DNA of 64,000 nucleotides from Hominifimenecus microfluidus (GCA_020687485.1 JAJEQR010000006.1:1-64000); one strand, 5' to 3'; shown: positions 20,677 through 30,341, counted from the first letter of the stretch. Notes: generated by a model not told the origin, from the sequence alone. Made by a program: numbers and translations.

Positions 20677-20973
20677 ATGGCACAGATTTTTCGTGTAGAG
20701 AGAACTAAGAATTTTACGGTAATGAGTAATCATCATTTCAAGAATAAGAATCTGACATTGAAAGCGAAAGGTCTATTCTCGCTGATGTTAAGTTTGCCAG
20801 ATGACTGGAATTACAATATGCAAGGACTGGCAACATTGAGCAGAGATGGGATTGATTCTGTTCGTTCTGCAATTAAGGAATTAGAGCATCATGGATATGT
20901 GGAACGTCATAGATTGCGTAATGAGTATGGCTTTTATGGCGATACCGAATATATTATCCGGAAGTTCCATTAG
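20677..20973 (+). pseudogene. truncated replication-initiator-type helix-turn-helix protein
   Basis: The first 98 residues match the N-terminal winged-helix domain of element-borne replication proteins (KNFTVMSNHHFKNKNLTLKAKGL, then LPDDWNYNMQGL). Full-length relatives have roughly 250 residues or more. Here the frame stops at 20971-20973. The following bases to about 21190 still encode, in shifted frames, the Asn/Pro-rich linker typical of the family (DMVNPILDKP at about 21090). It is therefore a broken gene rather than a short functional one, although the domain could still bind DNA. AAAGGAGG precedes the start. Confidence 0.65.
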
Positions 20974-21241
20974 GAGAAGAAAATGATTAAGTGGAGAAGA
21001 GAAGTGCCTAAGGGTGGATAGTCCAATTTTGGACAATCAGGTCATAGAAAATTTCTATCTCCGGACATCAGAAAATAGGAAAACCAGATATGGTAAATCC
21101 CATACTGGACAAACCGTTGCTATTAATAATCCATGTTATTAAATATGAATTATTAAAGAACCAATAAATAAAATATCCATCTTATCAATTCACGTAAGTA
21201 TTAATAGGATTGGATAAGAAAAGAAAGAATGAGGTATGATT

Positions 21242-22186
21242 ATGAGAATGATGAAAAATAGTAGAAATGAAACAATTATGGTGGTCGGGATTGATCATGG
21301 GTATGGAAACATGAAAACTGCCACCAGATGCTTTCCATCCGGTGTAGCCAGATATGACAAGGAGCCAATCTTCCAGAATAATCTTCTTGTTTACAATGGT
21401 ATGTATTACCAGATCGGAGAGGAACACAAAGAGTTCTGTGCAGAGAAAACGCAGGACGAGGACTATTATGTGTTGACACTGGCGGCTATAGCAAAGGAAC
21501 TTGATGGGAAAAAAATGAATCAAGCAAAGGTACACATTGCAGCTGGACTTCCGCTTACCTGGGTAGCTACACAGAAAGAAGATTTCCAGAAATATCTTCT
21601 CCAGAATGAATGTGTGGATTTTATATTCCGCAATAAAGAATATCATGTGGAGTTTGCAGGAGCTGATATTTACCCACAGGGATTTGCAGCAGCTTTTTAC
21701 CGTTTACAGGATTTCAAAGGAATCAACATGCTTGTGGATATTGGAAATGGAACTATGAATATCATGTATATCAATAATTCCCGTCCATTAGAGAAGAAAT
21801 GCTTTACAGAGAAATATGGAACGCATCAGTGTGTGCTTGCAGTCAGGGAATCCTTATTGAAAGAACTGGGAACAGTGGGGGACGATCTGGTGATTGAGCA
21901 GGTGATCCGTACCGGGACAGCAGATATTAGTGAGAAATATCTGACAGTCATTTGTAAAGCTGCCGGAGATTATACGAAAGAAATTTTCCATAAGCTGAGA
22001 GAACGGGAATATAATCCAGAACTGATGCGTCTGTATGTGGTCGGCGGTGGCGGTTGTATGATCCAGAATTTTGGGGAATATGACAAGAGCCGTGTAACGA
22101 TTGTACGGGACATCTGTGCCACAGCGAAAGGCTATGAAGCAATGAGCGTAAGGAAAATTCAGAGAAACGGAGGAATGCTTGTATGA
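21242..22186 (+). CDS. ParM/StbA-like actin-family ATPase
   Basis: ParM-like proteins form filaments that segregate low-copy replicons. The product (314 residues from MRMMKN) has the actin phosphate-1 motif VVGIDHGYGNMKTA, the phosphate-2 motif VDIGNGTMN and the adenosine motif VVGGGG. GAGG at 21230-21233 fits the ATG at 21242 better than that at 21236. The downstream gene overlaps it by four bases (ATGA) and is probably the adaptor. In an integrative element such a pair may stabilise the excised circle. A second homologue lies at the right edge of the window. Confidence 0.88.
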   Translation: MRMMKNSRNETIMVVGIDHGYGNMKTATRCFPSGVARYDKEPIFQNNLLVYNGMYYQIGEEHKEFCAEKTQDEDYYVLTLAAIAKELDGKKMNQAKVHIAAGLPLTWVATQKEDFQKYLLQNECVDFIFRNKEYHVEFAGADIYPQGFAAAFYRLQDFKGINMLVDIGNGTMNIMYINNSRPLEKKCFTEKYGTHQCVLAVRESLLKELGTVGDDLVIEQVIRTGTADISEKYLTVICKAAGDYTKEIFHKLREREYNPELMRLYVVGGGGCMIQNFGEYDKSRVTIVRDICATAKGYEAMSVRKIQRNGGMLV

Positions 22187-22635
22187 GAAAAGAACGGAAA
22201 ATCATCAATACAAATATCCGTTTGAATCTTTGTGATGAACAGGACAGGCAGGCATGGGAATATTTGCAGACGATGGACAGGGAAAAATATAAATCGTACA
22301 CCAGAGCAGTTGTAGTTGCTTTAAACGATTATTTTTCCAGAGAGTACAGGAATGAAGCAGATCCGTATCTGGAAACCAGAGAAAAGGAAGATGCTTTTCT
22401 GGAAAGAGTGGAAACAGCTGTCCGGGATGGAGTAAAAGAATCTGCCCCGATGGCTATAGCGAAGAATCTGATGGAAATGCTTGTACCGTTTGTAAAAGAA
22501 TCGGTAGGAGAAAGTAAGCTGTCGGACAGAATACTAACAATGGAAAAAAAGGATGGAGAGATTACAGAAGATAATCTGGACTGGGAGAAAGAAGCTAATA
22601 TGGATGCAGCATTGGATTTTGCAGACAGTTTTTAG
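22183..22635 (+). CDS. ParM-partner protein, probable ParR-like DNA-binding adaptor
   Basis: The 150-residue product follows the ParM-like gene with an ATGA overlap. Its N-terminus (INTNIRLNLCDEQDRQAWEYL) looks like a ribbon-helix-helix DNA-binding segment, and the rest is helical and acidic. ParR proteins bind centromere repeats and couple them to ParM. Similarity is by position and architecture only. Confidence 0.65.
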   Translation: MRKERKIINTNIRLNLCDEQDRQAWEYLQTMDREKYKSYTRAVVVALNDYFSREYRNEADPYLETREKEDAFLERVETAVRDGVKESAPMAIAKNLMEMLVPFVKESVGESKLSDRILTMEKKDGEITEDNLDWEKEANMDAALDFADSF

Positions 22636-23405
22636 ATAGTTATGAAATAGCAGTAACAGGAAAACAGACTGACAGTAAGGAATAGCTTTACAAAAACAGA
22701 ATAGCAGAAAAAGACAATGGCAGTGGTGACATTTCAGATATTATGAATTGGAGAAATGTTTATGACTGCTATTTTGATGTCTTTTAGCAGAAATGGAAAG
22801 AGATCCAGAAAAAGAAAGACAGAAATAACAGGAAAATATAACAGAAAAGCGTTGGCAGATGGGTGATTGAACAAGCAAGGCGAAGAAAAGAGATAGAGTG
22901 CCGGATACGGCACATGATTGTCCGATACTTCGCATCGGAGTGATGCAGGAACAGTCTGTTTTAGAAAGAGAAAATCTATGGAAATGGGAGCTTTTCTATT
23001 TCTTCCACAGTCTGTCCCTGCACCACAAAACCACTGTCATCTCCATTTTGATCTGATAACGTAGGGTGGAAAATATGGCTTGGTGGGTGTCGGTTCAGTG
23101 GTGGGGGGATGACAGGCAAGTTTCGCAAAGTGGCAAGCCACTCTGCACCGGAGCCAGCCTTTGGGCTGTTCCTAAACTTGCCAGAGGGCTCTGCCCCTGG
23201 AACCCTGGCACGTCAATGGCGTAAGTATTCCTGCGAAATGTCCACCGGACATTCCTGCGGAACACTTACTGATTGACTAGGACTCTGTCCTGCACCTGTA
23301 TAAGAGAGCGTTGCACTCTCTTATAAATCTCCTGCCAATATGCACCAGAACGCTGTGTCTGTTAATAAAGAATGAAAATCGAGTAGAGAAAGGAGCAGAA
23401 AGCCT
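22636..23405. other. 770-bp non-coding region, oriT candidate
   Basis: No gene is supported here. The region lies directly upstream of mobC and the relaxase gene and is full of inverted repeats. GTGCCG/CGGCAC lies at 22898-22913 and TCCGAT/ATCGGA at 22921-22939. A nested repeat runs 23221-23269, with AATGTCC/GGACATT around ACC. A perfect 10-bp repeat (TATAAGAGAG/CTCTCTTATA) lies at 23299-23325. ATTCCTGCG occurs twice, near 23227 and 23251. This is the expected site of the origin of transfer; the nick site cannot be assigned. Confidence 0.55.
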
Positions 23406-23786
23406 ATGAGAAAACGAAATCATACAGTAACTATACGGATGAATAAAGAGGAATATGAGCTACTTCAAAGCAAAGTAAAGGAATCCGGAAGAACACAGCA
23501 GGAAGTTGTAATAAAAGCAATCGCAGATTTGAAGATAGCTTCTACAGAGGAAGTGGAAGAACTGAAAAGATTGAACCAGCTGTTTGCAGATATTCTCAGT
23601 CAGCTTCGTGGAGCTACTACAAATATCAATCAGATTGCAAGAAAGCTGCATATAGATGGAGAAGTTCCAAATGACAGTACGCTGTATTTCCTCAATAAAA
23701 ATATTCTTAAGTACCGGAAGGAGAGTGAAAAGATATGGCTATTAATAAGACGATTAATAAGCGGACAAATACACATGGAGCAATGA
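23406..23786 (+). CDS. MobC-like relaxosome accessory protein
   Basis: The 126-residue protein starts with a ribbon-helix-helix pattern (HTVTIRMNKEEYELLQSKVKES). It has the MobC-typical segment LFADILSQLRGATTNINQIARKLH. MobC binds oriT and helps the relaxase melt the nick region. AAAGGAG precedes the start. The relaxase gene begins inside its 3' end, with a 52-base overlap. Confidence 0.85.
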   Translation: MRKRNHTVTIRMNKEEYELLQSKVKESGRTQQEVVIKAIADLKIASTEEVEELKRLNQLFADILSQLRGATTNINQIARKLHIDGEVPNDSTLYFLNKNILKYRKESEKIWLLIRRLISGQIHMEQ

Positions 23787-24976
23787 GAAACTGCATCGAA
23801 TATGTTTTGCGACAGGACAAGACAAGTGAACTGCTTACTTATGTAACAGGTCCGTACTGCCGTGATGAGATTAAATATGATCTGGTGTATAGAACCTTTT
23901 TAGAAGAAAAGAAGATGTGGGATAAAGATTCTGGGAGAATGTACGCTCACAACATTATTTCCTGGCATAAGGACGAGCAGATTACTCCGGAGCAGGCATT
24001 AGAATTTGGAAAAGAGTTTGCAGAAAATTGGTTCAGTGGATTCCAGACCTTAGTGGCTGTGCATAAGGATAAAGATCATATCCACTGTCATCTGGTTACA
24101 AATTCTGTGAGTTATGAAGATGGAAGAAAACTGCATAACACCAAAAAGGATCTGGAACGTATGAAACAGCTTACCAATCAGATGTGCCGAGAACGTGGAC
24201 TGACAGTAGCCGAAAAAGGAAAGCACTTTGATGAAAGTCAGATTGAAAAAGGGGAAGTCATTGCATGGAGCAAAGATAAATATAATCTGTTTCGACAGCA
24301 GGTAAAGGATAGTTTTGTAGCAGATTGTGCAATGGCAGTGTTAAAAGCACTGGAAAATTGTATCAGTAAAGAAAAGTTTATAGAAAAAATGAAACAGTTT
24401 GGATGGAATGTAAACTGGACAGAGAAACGGAAGCACATCACATTTCAGAATCAGGATGGAAAGAAAGTGCGAGACAGCAATCTGTCAAAAACATTTCATC
24501 TGGATATCAGTAAGGAGGACTTAGAAAATGAATTTGATAGAAATTACGAAAGGGTGCGAGCCGAAGCAGAACGAACAAACGGAGCAGATGAAGAGCTTGC
24601 CGGATATTACCGACAAGTGGAAGCAGCTTGCGAAAGAGCAGGCGGCGTCACTGGAGTTAGTGACGGAAGAGAGAGACGAGTTACAGGCGAGAAATCAGAA
24701 GATGAACGAGTTTATCCAGAAATTTCAGGAAAGGACACACAAGCTGAAAATGGAAAAACAGAAGCTATTCTTCGAGAATCACGAAATGCAAGACGAAATT
24801 CGGAAGTTAAACGACGAAATTCATCATTTGACAACCGAACTGTCCGGAATGCAGAAGCTGAATCAATCGCTTCAGAAGAACAACGACGATTTGAGGAACA
24901 GAAACGGATTGAAGAGCAGGAGCGAGCAAGAGCAGCTCGAAGAAGAAATAAAAGACGTTCGGGACCAGAACGCTAA
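23735..24976 (+). CDS. relaxase/mobilization nuclease, MobA/VirD2 type
   Basis: Relaxases nick oriT and lead the DNA strand into the recipient cell. The 413-residue protein has the metal-binding histidine motif HKDKDHIHCHLV at about 109-120, and conserved N-terminal segments such as MAINKTINKRTNTHGAMRNCIEY with Tyr candidates near residue 24. It belongs to the MOB-P type by pattern. The C-terminal 150 residues are charged and unusually rich in Arg and Glu, where a second frame (24528-25238) overlaps. It is translated from within mobC. Confidence 0.9.
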   Translation: MAINKTINKRTNTHGAMRNCIEYVLRQDKTSELLTYVTGPYCRDEIKYDLVYRTFLEEKKMWDKDSGRMYAHNIISWHKDEQITPEQALEFGKEFAENWFSGFQTLVAVHKDKDHIHCHLVTNSVSYEDGRKLHNTKKDLERMKQLTNQMCRERGLTVAEKGKHFDESQIEKGEVIAWSKDKYNLFRQQVKDSFVADCAMAVLKALENCISKEKFIEKMKQFGWNVNWTEKRKHITFQNQDGKKVRDSNLSKTFHLDISKEDLENEFDRNYERVRAEAERTNGADEELAGYYRQVEAACERAGGVTGVSDGRERRVTGEKSEDERVYPEISGKDTQAENGKTEAILRESRNARRNSEVKRRNSSFDNRTVRNAEAESIASEEQRRFEEQKRIEEQERARAARRRNKRRSGPER

Positions 24977-25238
24977 ATTGCAGATACAGGTTAATAAATC
25001 ATCTGTGCAAGCTGTTGATGAGGCATATAGAAAACAAAAAGAAGCAGAAAAACAATTACAGTCATTAAAGTATCAAGCGGAACAGAATAGAAAGATAGCT
25101 GAGAAGGAAGTGCAAAAACTGAAAAAAAGAATAAAATTGCAATCAGAGAAAATAAACGAGATAAAATTTTTCTGTGGAATCGGATATATAGTGGCATTTG
25201 TACTTTCAGCTTGTCTTGTTAAGATGTGTTTCTTGTGA
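24528..25238 (+). CDS. coiled-coil membrane-anchored protein overlapping the relaxase gene
   Basis: The 236-residue product is almost entirely coiled coil (about 20-215, Glu/Lys/Gln/Leu-rich). It ends with one membrane segment (FCGIGYIVAFVLSACLVKMCFL). The first 449 bases overlap the relaxase gene in another frame. A good ribosome site (AAGGAGG, 24511-24517) sits inside the relaxase frame, with an ATG at 24528. Similar overlapping genes occur after relaxases in clostridial mobilizable elements; the function is unknown. A membrane-tethered relaxosome factor is one possibility. Confidence 0.75.
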   Translation: MNLIEITKGCEPKQNEQTEQMKSLPDITDKWKQLAKEQAASLELVTEERDELQARNQKMNEFIQKFQERTHKLKMEKQKLFFENHEMQDEIRKLNDEIHHLTTELSGMQKLNQSLQKNNDDLRNRNGLKSRSEQEQLEEEIKDVRDQNAKLQIQVNKSSVQAVDEAYRKQKEAEKQLQSLKYQAEQNRKIAEKEVQKLKKRIKLQSEKINEIKFFCGIGYIVAFVLSACLVKMCFL

Positions 25239-25287
25239 TTTTAAATGCGATATTTCAGAATTGAATTATGATTTTTGGTAGATTAGA

Positions 25288-25316
25288 TTGTTTGAAACGC
25301 ATTTTTGTGATATGAT
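25288..25316 (+). promoter_or_regulatory. probable promoter of the BREX operon
   Basis: TTGTTT (25288-25293), 17 bases and TATGAT (25311-25316) precede the small HTH gene by about 55 bases. A 25-base stretch from 25300 is matched at 22 positions from 61610, upstream of another defence-type gene. Confidence 0.55.
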
Positions 25317-25368
25317 GATAAATACCATGTGAACAGATATTTCAAGCAAATAAGATTGAGGTGAAAAA

Positions 25369-25587
25369 ATGGTAGTTAGTTACAAGAAATTGTGGAAATT
25401 GTTGATTGATAAAGAAATGATGAAGAAAGATTTGCGTGCAATGACAGGAGTTAGTACAACAACGATGTCTCGATTATCAAAAGATGAAAATGTAAGTACA
25501 GAGATTCTGTCAAAGATATGTTCTGCTTTGAATTGTGATGTTGGAGACATCATGGAATTTGTTCCCGATAAAAAAGAGGAACAGTAA
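25369..25587 (+). CDS. small Cro/C1-type HTH regulator heading the BREX operon
   Basis: The 72-residue product is a single XRE helix-turn-helix domain (MMKKDLRAMTGVSTTTMSRL, then LSKICSALNCDVGDIMEF). GAGGTG precedes the ATG. It is 14 bases from brxA and in the same direction, so it probably regulates the operon autogenously. It is much smaller than the BrxR regulators described for other BREX loci. Confidence 0.82.
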   Translation: MVVSYKKLWKLLIDKEMMKKDLRAMTGVSTTTMSRLSKDENVSTEILSKICSALNCDVGDIMEFVPDKKEEQ

Positions 25588-25601
25588 GGAGGTACGGGAA
25601 C

Positions 25602-26207
25602 ATGGATCATTCTTATCCTTATATTGCGTCTTTGACCAGAGAGCCGTTCCTTTTCTACGAAATGCGTTCTACCGCAAAGCTAATGGTAGAAGGAAATTCC
25701 GATGATGCAATTGTTAAAGAAATTGTAGAGCAGAATCTTTTCCAGTATCCAACGGAAAAATCTATTACACGCATGGCGAAAGCCTGCATCAAACGGCTTC
25801 ATGCTCTGGAAGATGATTCACTGGTTGCTGCGATTGCGTCACAGCCAACGGATGTAGCAAAACAGATTTGTCTGTATGCGTTAATGAAGAAAAGCCGACT
25901 GGTCTGGGAATTTATGCTGACCGTCATTGGCGAGAAGTACAGATTAAGGGACACGTCTTTTGGTAAGATAGATTTGAATACATTTTTTATACGTTTACAG
26001 GAACAAAATGATACCGTAGCTTCCTGGAGCGATAGTACGATAACAAAGTTAAAACAGATTATTGCCAGAGTGCTTGTCGAAACAGAATATCTCGACAACC
26101 TCAAGGCAGATCATTTGAATCCAGTATGGCTGCATCCTATTTTAGAGAATGCCATCAGAAGCAATGGCGACACGGCGGTACTGCCGGCGTTTAATTGCTT
26201 TGTGTAG
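25602..26207 (+). CDS. brxA: BREX protein BrxA (DUF1819)
   Basis: The 201-residue product matches BrxA by length, position and patterns such as YIASLTREPFLFYEMRSTAKL and WEFMLTVIGEKY. BrxA is a small helical DNA-binding protein encoded first in type 1 BREX clusters. Its exact role in phage exclusion is not settled. The next gene, brxB, starts 11 bases after it with GGAGG between. All brx genes here are on the plus strand with short gaps, as one transcription unit. Confidence 0.93.
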   Translation: MDHSYPYIASLTREPFLFYEMRSTAKLMVEGNSDDAIVKEIVEQNLFQYPTEKSITRMAKACIKRLHALEDDSLVAAIASQPTDVAKQICLYALMKKSRLVWEFMLTVIGEKYRLRDTSFGKIDLNTFFIRLQEQNDTVASWSDSTITKLKQIIARVLVETEYLDNLKADHLNPVWLHPILENAIRSNGDTAVLPAFNCFV

Positions 26208-26218
26208 GAGGTAACCCG

Positions 26219-26779
26219 ATGAGTGAAATAAAAGAGCGCCTGGACAAAGTTCGGGCATTGATTCAGGAGCCGGAGTTCCTGGAAGGCAAGGGACTCAGCA
26301 ATGAGGTGAATATCAGAATCTTCTGTTATGAACCGGAGAATGAAATGGTTGTCCGCCATTTTGTGAATCAGCTGGAAACCGATCAGTCCTTAGATTGCCA
26401 TTTGATCGTTTGTAATTTATATAAAACATTTCTCTCTATCTGCGATGATATGGACATCACAGATGCAATTCCCGATATGGAAGAAGCTGACGGAAGTGCT
26501 TATCTTTTGGAGCAGCTTAATTCTGCAATCGGCAATGGAGAGTTTATTGAAAAAATCCAGTATGAGCCACACGAACTGGGTGATGTGCTGATGCTGACAG
26601 GTGTAGGCGAGGTATTCCCGTTTATGAGAATCCATACGTTACTGGAAGCCTTGCAACCGTATTTTTCGGATATTCCGATTTTGGTTATGTATCCGGGTGA
26701 GTTTGATGGCCGTCATGTAAAACTGTTCAATCGTTTGACACCAAATGATTATTACCGGGCATTCAATGTCATAGATTAA
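26219..26779 (+). CDS. brxB: BREX protein BrxB (DUF1788)
   Basis: The 186-residue product starts at the ATG at 26219 (GGAGG 9 bases upstream), not at the earlier 26195, which lies inside brxA. Conserved features of DUF1788 are the N-terminal MSEIKERLDKV and the C-terminal IPILVMYPGEFDGRHVKLFN. BrxB is a core component of type 1 BREX; its biochemical role is unknown. Confidence 0.93.
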   Translation: MSEIKERLDKVRALIQEPEFLEGKGLSNEVNIRIFCYEPENEMVVRHFVNQLETDQSLDCHLIVCNLYKTFLSICDDMDITDAIPDMEEADGSAYLLEQLNSAIGNGEFIEKIQYEPHELGDVLMLTGVGEVFPFMRIHTLLEALQPYFSDIPILVMYPGEFDGRHVKLFNRLTPNDYYRAFNVID

Positions 26780-26792
26780 GGGGGATAAAGCC

Positions 26793-29700
26793 ATGATGAT
26801 TCGAGATATGTTTGCGGATGACATTAACCGCAAAATCAATGGTGTAATTAAAGTAGATCAGGCTGCTGATGATGTAATCGAGCAGGAGTTAAATGAATAT
26901 GTCATTACCAGAGAATTGAAGAAACACTTCATTACGTTCTTCAATTATTACGGTGATGCTTTTGACCAGCCGACCGCTGATATGGGTGTTTGGATTTCTG
27001 GTTTCTTTGGAAGTGGTAAATCTCACTTTTTGAAAATGCTTTCCTATCTTTTGGAAAATAAAGAGGTAAAAGGCATTCGCAGTGTGGAGTGTTTCCGTAA
27101 AAAGTTTGAGGATGACCCGGCAACTTTTATGCTGATTGATCGTGCCACAAAGGGACAGACCGAGACAATTCTGTTCAATATTGATATTGAGGGATTCAGC
27201 AATAAAGATAAGACTGCGGTTCTTCGTGTATTTGCCAAAATGTTCTACAACCATCTGGGATTTTACGGTGAAAATCTGAAAGTTGCCATGATGGAGCGTT
27301 ATATCGACCAGCAGGGAAAAACCGAGGAGTTCCGTAGAGTTTTTGAAGAAAAGAAAGGCAAGTCCTGGCTTGAAATGCGCCGTGCCTTTGCTTTCAATGG
27401 AAAGTTCATCATCCCAACACTAATGGAAGTTTTAGATATGAGTGAGGACGATGCCAAGGCGTGGTTCAATGATAAAACTGCAACAGAGATTTCTATTGCA
27501 CAGCTTGTGGAAGATATGAAAGCCTATGTAGATACTAAACCTGCAAACTTCCGTCTGCTGTTTATGATTGACGAGGTTGGTCAGTATGTTGGTACGGATA
27601 CCGATATGCTTTTGAACCTCCAGTCTCTGACCGAGAAAATCGGAAGTGAGTGCGAAGGTAAGATTTGGGTGATCTGTACCGGACAGGAAGCCATTGATGA
27701 AATCATCAAAGTTCGTGCCGATGAGTTCTCCCGTATCCAGGCTCGTTTCAAAACAAGACTGAGCTTATCTTCCTCCTCCGTGGATGAAGTCATCCAGAAG
27801 CGTATTCTGAAAAAGAAAACAGAAGCAGCCAAAGACCTGGAAGGTGTTTATGAACAGAATGATTCTGTCCTTCGTAATCTATTCAGCTTCAGCGGCTCTA
27901 TTCTGGACATTAAAGGCTATTCTGGTCCGAGGGAATTTACAGAGAACTTCCCGTTCGTGCCATATCAGTTCATCATCATGCAGAAGGTATTTGCTGAAAT
28001 CCGGAAACATGGAAATTCCGGTAAGCACCTGTCCGGTGGTGAGCGTTCCATGCTGTCCGGTTTCCAGGAAGCTGCACAGAAAATTCAGGAGAAGGATGAA
28101 TACGCACTTGTTCCGTTCTTCCGTTTTTATGATACCGTACATACTTTCTTGGACGGTTCTATCCGCAGGGTAATCGAGCGTTGCCAGAAAGCTGCCGACA
28201 ACGGCGATGGCATTGAACAGCAGGATGTGGATGTACTGAAACTTCTGTACTTGATTCGATATATTGATGACATTCCTTCTAATCTGGACAATATAGTTAT
28301 CCTTATGGCAGACGATATTCGTGTAGATAAGATTATCATGCGCGAAGCTGTCCGTGGATGCCTTGACCGTCTGATGAGCCAGAACTATATCGGCAGAACC
28401 GGCGACACTTATAACTTTCTGACTGACGAAGAACAGGACATTCAGCGTGAAATCCGGGATACCAATGTGGATACCGCTTCTATCGTGGAGCGTATCGCTC
28501 AGATGATTTACGGCGATATTTTCACGACCAAGAAGTTTCGTTATGGAAAATATGATTTTGCTTTCGACCAAATGGTAGATGGCATTACAGTCGGTGTGGC
28601 AACAGGCGGTATGCGTCTGCGTTTCCTGACCGTTGCTACCGATGCTATTGAAAAAACAGATTATCGTCTGATGGCAGAATCCAAAGGTAACGAAGCAATC
28701 GTGGTTCTGGCTGACACACCTTACTATGAATCTCTGGAATCTGCTATGAAGATTCGCAAGTACGTAAAGCAGAGAAATGTAAGCCAGCTTCCAAAAACTG
28801 TGCAGAAAATTATCAGTGATCAGCAGGACGAAGCCGGAAAATATGAGCTGAGTGCCATGACCGAATTGCAAAATGCTATTGAAGGGGCGCAGTTCTATGT
28901 AGACGGTGAGCATCTGGAAATCAAAGCTGGAAATGCCAAGAGTAAGATTGACCAGTCTCTTGAATATCTGGTTGCTCATGTATATAGCAAGCTCGATTTG
29001 ATTACAGATCATGCAGGCAGTGATGCAGATATTATTGCGATTCTGACAGGTGCGGTAACAGCACTTCCGGGTATGGAACCGAACCGTGATGCAGCTTCTG
29101 CCATGGAAGAATATCTGGAAATGCAGGATGCGAAAAAGCTGCCGACATCTATGGCAGATGTGCAGAGCAAATACAGTGCGATTCCGTATGGCTGGAAAGA
29201 AATCGACATTGCTGCGGTTGCGGCACAACTGATTTATTCCCAGAAAGTAACCATCAAGTATGCAGGCAATACCATTCAGCCGGATGATTCGAAACTGCCT
29301 GATATGCTCCGCAAAAAGAGTGAGATAGGCAAGACTTCCATCAGCAAGCGTAAAACCATTTCTGCTACGATGATGCGTGATGTAAAAGCGATGCTCCGAG
29401 AGTATTTCGACATCATGGATGTACCGGACGATGAAGATGGTTTGATTCGCTTTGTGACGGAGAAGTTTACCGAGCAGCGTGATTACTATGCTTCTCTGGA
29501 TGCTCGTTATGACGGACATAAATACCCGGATCGTGCATTGGTGCAGGAAGCCATTCATCTGATGGACGATGTACTTTCTCAGAAAAAAGACAATATTGCT
29601 CTGATTGAGCGTGTGCTGAAAAAAGAGGATGCTCTTTTCAATAACAAGGAAGCCATGAGCAATGGCATTGAAAACTTCTTCAAAACCCAGGTAACAGTAT

Positions 29701-30341
29701 TCGACCAGGCAGTGCAGTTTGAAAAATCTCTGCACGACGACCTTGACCGAATTGCAGAAAATGAGGAAGCACATAAGGCACTGAATACCATTCGTCTGAT
29801 TACGATGGTTCAGAATGGAAGCAAGTTCAACTATACCCGGATTCGTGAATTGAATCCGTTAATAGATACGGTTCGTAGCGCTCATGATAAGATGCTGGAA
29901 GAAAAACGTGCCGAGGTTCTGGAAACGGTTCGTCAGTGCATGGAAGCGACCCATACTGCCGCAAACGGTGATTCCAAGGTATCCCATCTGATTGAAAAAT
30001 CAGATCGGTATTTCAGCCAATGCAAGGAAAAAATCGCAGAATTAAAGAGCCTTGCCCTTCTGGATGCCATGTTTCTGCCAATGTGTCAGTACAAGGATGA
30101 TACAGTCAGCAATATTGAATCTGTTTTGGAACCGCCTGCACCGAAGCCACAGGTACAGCCGACACAGCAAGGAAAAGAGCAAGCAACTGCAAAGAAAAAG
30201 GTTGTCCGAGCCTATAACCGTCAGGTTGTATTCCAGGCAAAGACCTTACAGACGGATGCGGATATTGATGATTATGTAGAGAAGATTCGTTCTCAGCTGA
30301 AACAGTTGCTGAAGAATTGCGACGAAATTAAGCTGAATTAA
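26793..30341 (+). CDS. brxC: BREX ATPase BrxC
   Basis: This 1182-residue protein (about 1200 usual) is the large AAA-type ATPase of BREX. Walker A is GFFGSGKSH near residues 69-77, preceded by the family-typical VITRELKKHFITFFNYYGDA. A Walker B-like LLFMIDEVGQYVG is near residue 255. The C-terminal region ends in a Pro/Gln-rich linker (PPAPKPQVQPTQQ) and a short helical tail. BrxC is thought to act with PglX, PglZ and BrxB in host methylation and phage exclusion. A non-canonical gene follows after only 11 bases, before pglX. Confidence 0.95.
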   Translation: MMIRDMFADDINRKINGVIKVDQAADDVIEQELNEYVITRELKKHFITFFNYYGDAFDQPTADMGVWISGFFGSGKSHFLKMLSYLLENKEVKGIRSVECFRKKFEDDPATFMLIDRATKGQTETILFNIDIEGFSNKDKTAVLRVFAKMFYNHLGFYGENLKVAMMERYIDQQGKTEEFRRVFEEKKGKSWLEMRRAFAFNGKFIIPTLMEVLDMSEDDAKAWFNDKTATEISIAQLVEDMKAYVDTKPANFRLLFMIDEVGQYVGTDTDMLLNLQSLTEKIGSECEGKIWVICTGQEAIDEIIKVRADEFSRIQARFKTRLSLSSSSVDEVIQKRILKKKTEAAKDLEGVYEQNDSVLRNLFSFSGSILDIKGYSGPREFTENFPFVPYQFIIMQKVFAEIRKHGNSGKHLSGGERSMLSGFQEAAQKIQEKDEYALVPFFRFYDTVHTFLDGSIRRVIERCQKAADNGDGIEQQDVDVLKLLYLIRYIDDIPSNLDNIVILMADDIRVDKIIMREAVRGCLDRLMSQNYIGRTGDTYNFLTDEEQDIQREIRDTNVDTASIVERIAQMIYGDIFTTKKFRYGKYDFAFDQMVDGITVGVATGGMRLRFLTVATDAIEKTDYRLMAESKGNEAIVVLADTPYYESLESAMKIRKYVKQRNVSQLPKTVQKIISDQQDEAGKYELSAMTELQNAIEGAQFYVDGEHLEIKAGNAKSKIDQSLEYLVAHVYSKLDLITDHAGSDADIIAILTGAVTALPGMEPNRDAASAMEEYLEMQDAKKLPTSMADVQSKYSAIPYGWKEIDIAAVAAQLIYSQKVTIKYAGNTIQPDDSKLPDMLRKKSEIGKTSISKRKTISATMMRDVKAMLREYFDIMDVPDDEDGLIRFVTEKFTEQRDYYASLDARYDGHKYPDRALVQEAIHLMDDVLSQKKDNIALIERVLKKEDALFNNKEAMSNGIENFFKTQVTVFDQAVQFEKSLHDDLDRIAENEEAHKALNTIRLITMVQNGSKFNYTRIRELNPLIDTVRSAHDKMLEEKRAEVLETVRQCMEATHTAANGDSKVSHLIEKSDRYFSQCKEKIAELKSLALLDAMFLPMCQYKDDTVSNIESVLEPPAPKPQVQPTQQGKEQATAKKKVVRAYNRQVVFQAKTLQTDADIDDYVEKIRSQLKQLLKNCDEIKLN

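Noticed and set aside
27879..29774. 631-residue frame on the minus strand
   Set aside because: It is the reverse shadow of brxC; it has no family motifs and no ribosome site.
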